From: Chitinophaga sp. Ak27
Lineage (GTDB): Bacteria > Bacteroidota > Bacteroidia > Chitinophagales > Chitinophagaceae
DNA length: 64,000 nucleotides
NCBI RefSeq assembly: GCF_012726295.1
Contig: NZ_JABAOB010000002.1
Location: 744,001-808,000 of the forward strand
Direction of reading: 5' to 3'
The notes below the pieces were generated by a model. The model ran no database searches. It saw only the letters and a program-made list of their open reading frames with translations, and was not told the DNA's origin. This document shows, one piece after another, positions 27,417 to 35,753 of the stretch; position 1 is the stretch's first letter; each line of letters begins with the position of its first letter. The translations under genes and the position numbers were made by a program.

Positions 27417-27683
27417 AAGAATAGGCTTATTTTGACCGCTAACAGTCAAAATCTTTGGAGAAGAAGGTAATATCTGCAAGTTTTTTATTTTTCTATCTGC
27501 TAATTTCGCCACCGCGCTACCTGATAATTAGCTGTGAACGGTGTTATAGAACAAGAAAAAAAAGTAATCTGCCACGTTGAATTCCCGTTGCCGGATGCTA
27601 TCACATTTTACCGACAACTCGCGCCCGGTACCAGGAGAAAGGGATGATGATGATCGGTTTTTACGGTGAAAAACTGTTGATAT

Positions 27684-29675
27684 ATGAATATATTGAAACG
27701 ATGCCTGGCGATAGGCTGCTGGCTGGCCTCCGCCCAATTTTCCCTGGCACAAACGCCCCGCTGGGAGCTGGCGCCAGATGGCGGCATCCGCTGGATGGTA
27801 AAGCAAGGGCCTACCCATACCGACCATCTTGAAATGAGCGGGCTGCAGCTCTCCGCCATCATTACCTACGGCCAAAATGAACAACAGGAATTGTTGCTGA
27901 AGAAGCAGCTGGTATTCCCCATGCTGCGTACCATTCCCAATAACACACACGCCAGCCTGAAAACGGATTTCGACGGCAGCGAACTGCCACCCGTGAAGGC
28001 AGATGGTGTGCCGATGAAAATGATGCCGGCAGATTGCTACCTGAAAGGGCTACTGCAGGTACATTCCCGTACCAACACACCTATAACAGTAACGGATATA
28101 CTATTTCCATCCACCGATAAAGCGGGGTTTATACAGTTGAGGGAGCTGACTAACGGCGGCAACCGTCCCTGTGGCATCGTAATCGACAGTTTACAGACCA
28201 CCTGCCACACGGCCGCAGATAAAGGCGTTTATGGCGAGTATATCATCGAATCCCGCGTAACCGGCCATGGCAGCTTCATACTGGCGCCAGGGGAGAAGCA
28301 TCGCCTGGCGGTGATTTACACCGCCCGCAAGGTAACTGAACCGCCCCGCTATATTTCCCCGGAATATGAATTGGCAAAGCGCACGGCTTTCATCCATCAG
28401 CTTACACAATCGCTCGTGCTGGAAACGCCCAACGATACGCTTAACCGCGGGTTTGCTTTCGCCAAAATACGGGCTACCGAAAGCATTTATGACACCCGTG
28501 GAGGATTGATGCATGGCCCCGGTGGCGGCGCTTATTATGCGGCCATCTGGGCCAACGACCAGGCAGAATATGCCAATCCTTTCTTTCCCTTCCTAGGTAA
28601 TTTGAATGGCAATGAATCAGCCGTGAATAGCTTTCGCCTCTTTGCCGGGTACATGAACGAAGCATATAAACCCATACCCAGTTCTATTATTGCTGAAGGA
28701 GATGGATACTGGAATGGCGCCGGCGACCGTGGCGATCAGGCCATGATTGCCTATGGCGCTTCCCGGTTCGCACTGGCCTTCGGCGATACCGCCTTGGCGA
28801 AACAGCTATACCCGCTCATTAACTGGTGCCTGGAGTACCTGGAGCGGCATAAAAGGGCAGATGGCATTATTACCTCGGATGCTGACGAACTCGAAGGCCG
28901 GTTTCCCGCCGGGAAAGCCAATCTCTCTACCAATGCGCTGGCTTACGGTGCCTACGAGAGCGCGGCTTATCTGGCCACTGCTTTAGGCAGCAAGGATACC
29001 GCCAGGCTATATCATCAACGGGCACAACAGCTGAGTAAAGCCATTGAACAATTTTTTGGTCACACGGTACAGGGCTTCGATACCTATCGTTACTACGAAG
29101 AAAATACGGTACTGCGCTCGTGGATCTGTTTGCCGCTGGTCATGGGTATCAATGAACGGAAAGATGCTACAATGAAAGCATTACTGTCGCCCTACCTGTG
29201 GACACACAACGGTATCCTCACCGCTGCCGGCGATCATACCTTTTGGGACCGGTCTACACTCTATGCTTTTCGTGGACTCTTCTTCGCCGGCGCTACCGAT
29301 ACAACCCTGAAATACCTGGCTTACTATACCCGTCAACGTTTGCTCGGCGAGCACGTACCTTACCCGGTAGAAGCCTGGCCGGAAGGCGACCAGCGCCACC
29401 TCTCGGCCGAAAGCGCACTGTACTGCCGGGTGATCACTGAAGGACTTTTTGGCATCGTGCCAACAGGGCTACGGAGTTTTGAGATATGCCCGCGTTTACC
29501 CGCCGCTTGGAACAACATGGCATTGCGCCATATCCGGGCATTTGGGGCCGACATGGATATCGCGGTTAAGCGCGCAGGCAAACAACTAAAGGTAACGGTG
29601 GCGAATAGAGGAAAAGTGGTCACGCAAAAAAATTGGGATGGCAAGAGCCCCCTGAATATTTTATTAAGGGATTAA
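27684..29675 (+). CDS. Exported six-hairpin (alpha/alpha)6-barrel glycosidase-like protein
   Basis: 663 residues with a signal peptide ending near AQFSLAQ. The N-terminal ~230 residues are beta-sandwich-like, and from about residue 240 an (alpha/alpha)6 barrel is suggested by the repeated helix pattern and acidic clusters: YAAIWANDQAEYAN, AEGDGYWNGAGDRGDQAM and TSDADELEGRFPAGKANLS. A closing YPVEAWPEGDQRHLSAES resembles the last barrel helix of rhamnosidase/glucoamylase-like enzymes. I cannot choose the GH family. Probably periplasmic degradation of oligosaccharides. Confidence 0.8.
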   Translation: MNILKRCLAIGCWLASAQFSLAQTPRWELAPDGGIRWMVKQGPTHTDHLEMSGLQLSAIITYGQNEQQELLLKKQLVFPMLRTIPNNTHASLKTDFDGSELPPVKADGVPMKMMPADCYLKGLLQVHSRTNTPITVTDILFPSTDKAGFIQLRELTNGGNRPCGIVIDSLQTTCHTAADKGVYGEYIIESRVTGHGSFILAPGEKHRLAVIYTARKVTEPPRYISPEYELAKRTAFIHQLTQSLVLETPNDTLNRGFAFAKIRATESIYDTRGGLMHGPGGGAYYAAIWANDQAEYANPFFPFLGNLNGNESAVNSFRLFAGYMNEAYKPIPSSIIAEGDGYWNGAGDRGDQAMIAYGASRFALAFGDTALAKQLYPLINWCLEYLERHKRADGIITSDADELEGRFPAGKANLSTNALAYGAYESAAYLATALGSKDTARLYHQRAQQLSKAIEQFFGHTVQGFDTYRYYEENTVLRSWICLPLVMGINERKDATMKALLSPYLWTHNGILTAAGDHTFWDRSTLYAFRGLFFAGATDTTLKYLAYYTRQRLLGEHVPYPVEAWPEGDQRHLSAESALYCRVITEGLFGIVPTGLRSFEICPRLPAAWNNMALRHIRAFGADMDIAVKRAGKQLKVTVANRGKVVTQKNWDGKSPLNILLRD

Positions 29676-29699
29676 ATATCTTTGTTCAAAACTACCACT

Positions 29700-30077
29700 A
29701 TGAAGAACAAGATTCTATTTGTATTGAGCCTGCTGTTTGGTCTCATGTTTATAAACGCAGGGCTGAATAAATTCCTTAACTACATGCCGCCACCCAAAGA
29801 TATGCCACCTGCCATGATGAAAGCTATGGGCGCGTTTATGGAAATATCCTGGCTGATGCCGCTGGTAGGCACCATTGAAATAATAGGAGGTTTGCTTTTT
29901 ATCATTCCTAAAACAAGGGCACTGGGCGCTATCATCATCCTGCCGGTAATGGTAGGCGTGGTGTTAACCAACCTTACCTACATTCCTTCGGGGTTAACAA
30001 TTGCATTACCGATGCTGCTGATCAACCTTTGGGTAATCTATGACAGCAGGGAACGCTATAAGCCAATGATCCAATAA
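29700..30077 (+). CDS. DoxX-family membrane protein
   Basis: 125 residues from the ATG at 29700; a TTG at 29682 would add six residues and overlaps a TATCTTTG that looks like a -7 promoter element (29677-29684). Four membrane helices, with the DoxX-like start FVLSLLFGLMFINAGLNKF and PLVGTIEIIGGLLFIIPKTR. DoxX-like proteins are inner-membrane proteins often linked to redox or thiol stress, without a settled reaction. Followed by a strong terminator. Confidence 0.85.
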   Translation: MKNKILFVLSLLFGLMFINAGLNKFLNYMPPPKDMPPAMMKAMGAFMEISWLMPLVGTIEIIGGLLFIIPKTRALGAIIILPVMVGVVLTNLTYIPSGLTIALPMLLINLWVIYDSRERYKPMIQ

Positions 30078-30099
30078 AAATATACGTGATACTAAGGGT

Positions 30100-30134
30100 T
30101 CCCTCTTCCGTTTTTTGCGGAAGAGGGATTTTTT
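30100..30134 (+). terminator. Terminator of the DoxX gene
   Basis: Perfect 11-bp stem (TCCCTCTTCCG 30100-30110 with complement 30118-30128) followed by six T. Confidence 0.92.
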
Positions 30135-30146
30135 ATAATGCTATAC

Positions 30147-31073
30147 TTATTTCAACCAGCGAGTTACACTTTCCAGGAATACTGATTGTTGATCGGCATA
30201 AAGGTAATGCGAGCTGTTATCCACGTACCTGAAATTTTTTGTTCCGAGTAACTGCTCCAGGTGACGAAGCATGTTAGTAGAAAATATCCCATCCAACTTA
30301 CCGTATATCCCATAAATTGGTATATGTTTTTCCCGGATGAGGGAGGCCAATACGGGTTGTACATAAATGTTCACACGCGTTTCGTTTTTATAAAAGCGCT
30401 CGGGCGCATTTTTATTACGGATATCGGTTTGTTTTAAGGCACTGCTGTCATAAGCCCGGGAAATTTCCTGTGCCTCGTGATCCGGATGGGCTACCCGGAA
30501 AAAACCATTTTCGCTGGCTAATCGGAAACATTCGCTTCGGTAGCGTGCCGATTTTTTATCTAGTTGTTCTACCAGGGCCACTTCCCTCAGTTTAGCCGTA
30601 TCTGATTTTTGCCGGTAAATGCGTGTTACCGTATCCAGTATATGGTTGTAGGTGGCCTGTTGCGCAAACAGGGCGCTGCACAATACAATCGCCTGCACCT
30701 TTTCAGGATATTTCTCTGCAAAAAGTGTTGTTACCAGTCCCCCAAAACTGAAACCTATCAGGTTGGCTTTTGTCAGCTTATATTGCCGGTAGATGTTGTT
30801 CAAATCGGTAAATGCTTCTTCGTAGGTCAGTGTTGCGTTGGCATCTGCTGATCTGCATTCTCCCCGGCGGTCGTATACAATGACATAAAACCCTTTGGCT
30901 GCCAGCTTTTGCGCGGTGGTGGCTTCGAAATGTACGGCACTGCCGGCAGGGCCGCCGTGAATGAAGATGAGGGGAGTACTGCCAGGCTTTCCGAATGTTT
31001 TAATATAAAGCGATTGGGCAGATGTAGAAAGGCTGTAGCAGAGTAGCGTCAGTAATAACAGCGTATAACGCAT
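30147..31073 (-). CDS. Exported alpha/beta-fold hydrolase
   Basis: 308 residues from the ATG at 31071-31073, which begins a signal peptide (MRYTLLLLTLLCYSLSTSAQ); an ATG at 31097 only adds residues in front of it. The oxyanion loop is LIFIHGGPAGSAVHFE, the nucleophile elbow is LIGFSFGGLV, the acid is probably the Asp in YGKLDGIF and the base the His in VDNSSHYLYADQ. The HGGPG-like loop points to the proline iminopeptidase-like branch. Exported hydrolase of unknown substrate. Confidence 0.9.
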   Translation of the reverse strand: MRYTLLLLTLLCYSLSTSAQSLYIKTFGKPGSTPLIFIHGGPAGSAVHFEATTAQKLAAKGFYVIVYDRRGECRSADANATLTYEEAFTDLNNIYRQYKLTKANLIGFSFGGLVTTLFAEKYPEKVQAIVLCSALFAQQATYNHILDTVTRIYRQKSDTAKLREVALVEQLDKKSARYRSECFRLASENGFFRVAHPDHEAQEISRAYDSSALKQTDIRNKNAPERFYKNETRVNIYVQPVLASLIREKHIPIYGIYGKLDGIFSTNMLRHLEQLLGTKNFRYVDNSSHYLYADQQSVFLESVTRWLK

Positions 31074-31134
31074 GATGAAAGAAATATTAGGCTCCAAATG
31101 TAGAGAAACATTTTCAACGAGAGGTCGCGATCTG

Positions 31135-31740
31135 TTACAATCCTTTCCCTTTACTCACCCATCTATTATCTTTTATGGAGAAGCGATAGGGCAGTAGCGC
31201 GTCTTCGCCGGCATACTGCACACCCACGCGGGTGCCAGCCAGGATTTGTGCATCGGGAACGTGAGGGGCATCTTCTATCCAAATGCTGCTACCGGTTAAT
31301 TTTTCACCGTTGAGTGCAGCATCGATGCCCAGGGCTTTACAAAGGCTACCCGGACCGGCTGTCATCTTTACCGTATTTTTATGCGGGTAACGTTGCTGCA
31401 TGGCATCGATGCCGTCCAGTGGTTCCAGCGCTCTTACCAGTACCGCCTCGGGTACCTCTTTTACATTGGTAACTACGTTGAAAAGATAGTGCAGGCCGTA
31501 GCAGAGGTATACGTATACCAGTCCCCCGGGTTGATACATCACTTCGGTGCGTTGGGTACGACGATCATTCCATGCATGAGAGGCCCGGTCACGAATGCCG
31601 GCATAGGCCTCTGTTTCCACGATAATGCCCGCAGTACGTACACCATCTATAGCAGTAACCAATACTTTACCCAGTAGTTGCCGGGCAATGCTGGTCACAT
31701 CGTTCTGCCGGTAAAAAGATAGCGGTAGTTTTTTAGCCAT
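31135..31740 (-). CDS. DNA-3-methyladenine glycosylase (AAG/MPG type)
   Basis: 201 residues, full length for the bacterial AAG family. Signature segments: GIIVETEAYAGIRDRASHAW with the catalytic Glu in ETEAY, YQPGGLVYVYLCYGLHYLFN and MTAGPGSLCKALGI. The enzyme removes alkylated purines such as 3-methyladenine from DNA as the first step of base excision repair. It stands apart from the exonuclease III gene further right but on the same strand. Confidence 0.94.
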   Translation of the reverse strand: MAKKLPLSFYRQNDVTSIARQLLGKVLVTAIDGVRTAGIIVETEAYAGIRDRASHAWNDRRTQRTEVMYQPGGLVYVYLCYGLHYLFNVVTNVKEVPEAVLVRALEPLDGIDAMQQRYPHKNTVKMTAGPGSLCKALGIDAALNGEKLTGSSIWIEDAPHVPDAQILAGTRVGVQYAGEDALLPYRFSIKDNRWVSKGKGL

Positions 31741-31835
31741 GTCTGAAATATCCGGAAAGATAACTATTGTCTGGATAAAATAGGGAGGGGGTTAACCTGT
31801 CTTATTCCGAAATATACACGACCGGACGGGAAGCT

Positions 31836-31916
31836 ATGGGGATTTGTATTGCCGGTGGAATAGTCACTATCCTGATCATGATCTCCCTATCAGGCGTACT
31901 ATATAAAATAATATAG
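31836..31916 (+). CDS. Possible 26-residue single-pass membrane peptide
   Basis: ATG at 31836 opens MGICIAGGIVTILIMISLSG followed by six residues ending in KII and TAG at 31914-31916. The whole peptide is one hydrophobic helix with a lone Lys near the end. The stop coincides with the first base of a perfect 15-bp hairpin. The frame is open further upstream to a TAA at 31776-31778, so a longer form is possible. Function unknown; it may simply be chance. Confidence 0.3.
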   Translation: MGICIAGGIVTILIMISLSGVLYKII

Positions 31917-31954
31917 AAAGCTATTGAAGTAACCAGCTGCTTCAATAGCTTTCT
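31915..31954 (-). terminator. Terminator of the dodecin gene
   Basis: Perfect 15-bp inverted repeat (AGAAAGCTATTGAAG at 31915-31929, complement 31940-31954) with a 10-base loop, right after the dodecin stop. On the minus strand it runs into TATATTATTTT. Confidence 0.88.
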
Positions 31955-31961
31955 GTTGCCG

Positions 31962-32165
31962 TTAGCTATCCACCCGGAATGATACCTTACAGATAAGCCC
32001 GTAGGTGCTTATCTTCCCATCTTTTACATGGGCCTTGATATCTTTTACAAATACAGAGTCGATATTGTGAATGGTTTTAGACACCTCCGCTACTGCATTT
32101 TGTAAAGCATCTTCAATGCTTTTGTCGGACGACGAAATAACTTCAATGACTTTTACGATAGACAT
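31962..32165 (-). CDS. Dodecin family flavin-binding protein
   Basis: 67 residues from the ATG at 32163-32165 (MSIVKVIEVISSSDKSIEDA), the exact family start; the open frame continues upstream without dodecin-like sequence. The conserved pattern ALQNAVAEVSKTIHNIDSV and DIKAHVKDGKISTYGLICKV is complete. Dodecins form hollow 12-mers that store flavins and protect against light-driven redox chemistry. One residue normally stacking on flavin in bacterial dodecins, Trp, is replaced here near the Val-Lys-Asp segment (HVKDGKIS lacks Trp). Confidence 0.9.
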   Translation of the reverse strand: MSIVKVIEVISSSDKSIEDALQNAVAEVSKTIHNIDSVFVKDIKAHVKDGKISTYGLICKVSFRVDS

Positions 32166-32304
32166 AAGCAACATGTTTTGAGTGATGAAATAAGGCCTCA
32201 CGCCGGCTAACAGGTATAGCCTGCCTGGGCTCCCTGTGTTGGAAGCGTGTAGGGAACAGTATTTAAACGGAGAATAACAGGAATTGTTCAATGGCGGAGT
32301 GGCC

Positions 32305-33081
32305 CTATTTGTTGGCCAGCTGTATCCATACCGGCGCATGGTCGCTGGTTTTTTCCCAGCCGCGTACCTCGCGGTCTACCCCGGCTGCCTGGAGGCGTTT
32401 GCTCACCTGCGGACTAAGCAGGAAATGGTCGATGCGCAAACCGGCATTACGGCCATAGGCATTACGGAAGTAATCCCAGAATGTATAAATGGTTTCTTCG
32501 GGATATAGCTTGCGGATGGCATCTGTCCAGCCCTGGTCTACCAGGTTTTTAAAGGCCGCCCGCGTTTCCGGCCGGAATAGGGCATCGTCAACCCAACGCT
32601 CGGGCTTATATACATCTTTTTCGGTAGGCATTACATTGAAATCGCCGGTGAGTACCACCGGTATGCCCTGGTCCAGCAGGCTTTTGGCATGGTCGGTCAA
32701 CCGTTTAAACCAGCTGAGCTTATAATCGAATTTAGGGCCGGGGGCGGGGTTGCCATTGGGTAAGTATAGGCCTCCAATGAGCAGGCCGTTGATATCTACT
32801 TCTATATACCGGCTGTGCACGTCATCCGGATCGCCGGGGAGCGTACGCCTTATTTCTTTCATGGGTAGGTTGCGGGATAAGACAGCCACTCCATTCCAGC
32901 TTTTCTGACCATGCCAGATCGCCTGGTAACCGGCGTCCAGGATAGCCTGCTCAGGGAATTTTTCCTGCGGAGCTTTGAGTTCCTGTAAACACACCACATC
33001 GGGAGTGGTTTCTTGCAGCCAGCGAAGTAATACCTGGAGATGTCCGTTAACGCCATTTACGTTATAGGTGGCTATTTTCAT
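32305..33081 (-). CDS. xth: Exodeoxyribonuclease III
   Basis: 258 residues from the ATG at 33079-33081 (MKIATYNVNGVNGH), the typical start. EEP-fold motifs are all present: VVCLQELKAPQ with the metal-binding Glu, GGLYLPNGNP, LTGDFNVMPTEKDVY and the closing SDHAPVWIQL. The enzyme cleaves abasic sites and degrades 3' ends in base excision repair. It lies upstream of the dodecin and methyladenine glycosylase genes on the same strand. Confidence 0.94.
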   Translation of the reverse strand: MKIATYNVNGVNGHLQVLLRWLQETTPDVVCLQELKAPQEKFPEQAILDAGYQAIWHGQKSWNGVAVLSRNLPMKEIRRTLPGDPDDVHSRYIEVDINGLLIGGLYLPNGNPAPGPKFDYKLSWFKRLTDHAKSLLDQGIPVVLTGDFNVMPTEKDVYKPERWVDDALFRPETRAAFKNLVDQGWTDAIRKLYPEETIYTFWDYFRNAYGRNAGLRIDHFLLSPQVSKRLQAAGVDREVRGWEKTSDHAPVWIQLANK

Positions 33082-33259
33082 ACGATAAAGCAGGTTTGTA
33101 GCCAATAATTTACGACATAATTGGCATATAGCAACATCTGCCGGCTGCGAGCGATAAAAAAGGATATAGGCGTTGGCGTTAGGAACATTATATTTTGCTG
33201 CACTCTTATAAATTGTTTATTTTCAATGTGCCGCTGTGCAATCGCTTAATGAGTACAAT

Positions 33260-33847
33260 ATGATGTTTAGCAAAGTATTCCCCGGAACAGCCCTGCTCTT
33301 TTTGCTGTTATTTTCTACCCAGGCACGGGCACAGTCACCCAAAGCCGCCGTAACGGATATTACTTTCGACCTGGTGACCTGGACCCGGCATCTGAATAAT
33401 GATATTGATAAATATTTTTCCCGGGAGAAGGCTGCCGACCTAAACCAGCATCTCGAAGATCTGAAGCGGGAACTGAAGATTTATATGAAGTTACGGAAAT
33501 CGCTGTCAGACAGCTTATTCCGTAACAACATCACGCCGGGTAAAAAAGACGAGGCGCACCTGGAAGCCCTCAAATCCAGCATGAACCTCGTGATGGAACA
33601 AATGCGCAATGTTACCGATTATGTCAGCGATCCGTTGAAGATCGAGGGCGATAAGCTCAATGACCAGATTTATGATATTTTATACGGACAGCAGGTACGC
33701 TACCTATCTAACCTGGACGCTTTCTTAGCCGGCAATGATATCAGCAAAAGAGACCTGGCTATTGATGGCAGCGCCTGTTACGGGCGACTCGAAGAAAGCC
33801 TCAACCAGATTGCTGTCTTACAGGAAAAAATAGCCAGGAAGCGGTAG
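33260..33847 (+). CDS. Exported helical protein of unknown function
   Basis: 195 residues from the ATG at 33260 (two adjacent ATG codons; a GTG at 33236 is also in frame). A signal peptide ends at STQARAQ. The mature protein is almost all amphipathic helix, with heptad-like stretches such as LNQHLEDLKRELKIYMKLRK and ALKSSMNLVMEQMRNVTDYV, and has one Cys near the end. I recognise no family. Probably periplasmic. Confidence 0.75.
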   Translation: MMFSKVFPGTALLFLLLFSTQARAQSPKAAVTDITFDLVTWTRHLNNDIDKYFSREKAADLNQHLEDLKRELKIYMKLRKSLSDSLFRNNITPGKKDEAHLEALKSSMNLVMEQMRNVTDYVSDPLKIEGDKLNDQIYDILYGQQVRYLSNLDAFLAGNDISKRDLAIDGSACYGRLEESLNQIAVLQEKIARKR

Positions 33848-33859
33848 TGGTAAGTGCTG

Positions 33860-34222
33860 TCAGGTATATCGCAGGACCATTACGGCTAAAGCTGTCAGCA
33901 GGAGGAAAATATTAAAGGCTACGGCAACATATTCGCCGCGTTTATAATGTATAGGCGCCGCCATCATCATAATTACGGCGAAACCCAATGCAGCAAAGGG
34001 AGTCAGCCATGGCAAAATTCCGGTGGCCCAGGGGGCTATCATACCCACTGCACCCAATATTTCAATCATACCAATAAACCGGATCATAGGATAAGATAAG
34101 TTGGCTACACCCGTTTGCCCGACCTCCACCAGTTTTTCTCTTTTCTGAGAAGATTTCATGATGCCGGAATACATGAAAACGGCGGCCAGCAGGCACTGGG
34201 CAATCCATAATAGCGTGTTCAT
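33860..34222 (-). CDS. DoxX-like membrane protein
   Basis: 120 residues, four membrane helices. Start MNTLLWIAQCLLAAVFMYSG and the segment IGMIEILGAVGMIAPWATGI are typical of the DoxX-like family. It starts 60 bp downstream of the Crp/Fnr gene on the same strand, so it is probably co-transcribed with or controlled by it. Function unknown. Confidence 0.85.
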   Translation of the reverse strand: MNTLLWIAQCLLAAVFMYSGIMKSSQKREKLVEVGQTGVANLSYPMIRFIGMIEILGAVGMIAPWATGILPWLTPFAALGFAVIMMMAAPIHYKRGEYVAVAFNIFLLLTALAVMVLRYT

Positions 34223-34282
34223 AACCTTGTAGTTTTATACCACAAAGGTGGATACATCCCATTTTTTTTCCTTTGACATTTA

Positions 34283-34879
34283 TCAATTACTGTAGCCGGC
34301 GCGGATACGGCTCAGTGTTTCGGGGGTAATGCCCAGGTAGGAGGCTACCATGCCCAGCGGCACCCGCTGAATAATGCTGGGATGTTGCTCCATCAGCTTT
34401 TGGTAACGCTCGCGGGCCGTGGCAAAATGCAGGTCGTCGAACCGTTGCTGCATTTGTACCAGGCCATAGCTTACCAGCAAGCGGCCAAAACGCTCTATCT
34501 CATGGTTGGCATCGTAGAGTTGCTGCAAATCGTCGTGACCAATAGCCCACAACACTGATGGCTCCAGCAGTTCAATGCTGCGGACATCAGGCAGGCCGGT
34601 AATAAAGCTGACAATAGAGGTGGCGAAGGTTTTTTCTACGCTGATCCAGTCGGTCACATCTTTTCCGTCTTTGCTGTAAAACGTCCTGGTAAGGCCTTTC
34701 TCAATAAAATATACATGCCGGCACACCGTTCCCGCACTCACCAGTTGATAACCTTTGGGCAGCTCCTTCTTGTCAAGAATAGCTGCCATCGCCAATTTGC
34801 TATCGGCAGAAAGGGTGATGAAAGATTTCATGACATCAAAAAAATCGTTCAGTGATGGATCGTATAATGGAGCTTGCAT
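34283..34879 (-). CDS. Crp/Fnr-family regulator
   Basis: 198 residues. N-terminal cyclic-nucleotide-binding-like beta roll (KGYQLVSAGTVCRHVYFIEK) and a C-terminal HTH (RVPLGMVASYLGITPETLSR). The recognition helix is typical of Bacteroidota Crp-like regulators; ligand residues for cAMP are not evident. It precedes a DoxX-like gene. An alternative start at 34831 (MKSFITLSADSK) is possible. Confidence 0.88.
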   Translation of the reverse strand: MQAPLYDPSLNDFFDVMKSFITLSADSKLAMAAILDKKELPKGYQLVSAGTVCRHVYFIEKGLTRTFYSKDGKDVTDWISVEKTFATSIVSFITGLPDVRSIELLEPSVLWAIGHDDLQQLYDANHEIERFGRLLVSYGLVQMQQRFDDLHFATARERYQKLMEQHPSIIQRVPLGMVASYLGITPETLSRIRAGYSN

Positions 34880-35005
34880 GGCCTTGGCAGTAAATATTCA
34901 TGTGAAAATAAGAAAAGTTTTTAGCGCTGCCGGGCGCCTCAATGAATTGTTAATATTTGTGATATTCTTGTATATGTTTGCCACCTGTCTTAGATTGGGG
35001 CCGAA

Positions 35006-35728
35006 ATGGGCATTTCTACACACTTACAAAAAGTAGCATTATTAGCAGTACTGATGTTGGCAGGCATCGTATCCAATGGCCAGGTACGGGTAAGCGGCAC
35101 CGTTTACGACCGTACGCAATTGGTGCGCATGGCAGGTGTGAGCGTCAGGAGTAACTCCGGCGCGGGTGCTGTCACCGATTCTTTAGGACACTACAGCATC
35201 ATTGTACCGGTAACGGATTCTATCAGCTTTTCTTACCAGGGAAAACCTACGATGAAATTTGCCGTCAGGGAAATTCCATTCAATCGCCCGTTTGATATGA
35301 GCTTACATGTGAGCGTAATGACCCTGCCTACCGTAGTGGTCACTGAAAAGATGCGGGGGTATAAATTTGACTCCCTGGAGCGACGTAATGAATACCGGAA
35401 AGTATTCGATTATTCGCCAGACTACCTGACCAGCGGTGGCAATGGCGTAGGAGCCGGTGTTAACCTGGACGCCCTGCTCAGTATCCGGAAAATTAAGCGG
35501 ATGGAAGCTTTCCGGCGTTTCCTGGAGAGGGATGAACGCGAAAAATATATTGACTACCGCTTTAATGCCGTGTTGGTTAAGAAAATTACCGGATTACAAT
35601 CGCCCGCGCTGGAAGCATTTATGAAAGAATACCGGCCCAGCTATGAGCTGCTGCTAAGCTTTGAAACAGAATACCAGTACTATAAATACATTCGTGACTG
35701 CGGAAGATTTTACACGGGTAGTCGGTAG
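35006..35728 (+). CDS. Exported protein with carboxypeptidase-regulatory-like domain
   Basis: 240 residues. Signal peptide ending at IVSNGQ, then a beta-sandwich of the CarboxypepD-regulatory-like type (VRVSGTVYDRTQLVRMAGVS, GAVTDSLGHYSIIVPVTDS), followed by a charged helical C-terminal half of unknown role. A TATGTTTG box at 34973-34980 matches the Bacteroidota -7 consensus, without a good -33. The domain is usually the N-terminus of SusC-like receptors; here it stands without a barrel. A terminator follows. Confidence 0.8.
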   Translation: MGISTHLQKVALLAVLMLAGIVSNGQVRVSGTVYDRTQLVRMAGVSVRSNSGAGAVTDSLGHYSIIVPVTDSISFSYQGKPTMKFAVREIPFNRPFDMSLHVSVMTLPTVVVTEKMRGYKFDSLERRNEYRKVFDYSPDYLTSGGNGVGAGVNLDALLSIRKIKRMEAFRRFLERDEREKYIDYRFNAVLVKKITGLQSPALEAFMKEYRPSYELLLSFETEYQYYKYIRDCGRFYTGSR

Positions 35729-35753
35729 AGCGGAAAGCTTTAAGCTTTCCGCT
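35729..35753. terminator. Bidirectional terminator between convergent genes
   Basis: 12-bp perfect arms (AGCGGAAAGCTT 35729-35740, complement 35742-35753) with a one-base centre, between the stops of two convergent genes. Confidence 0.75.
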
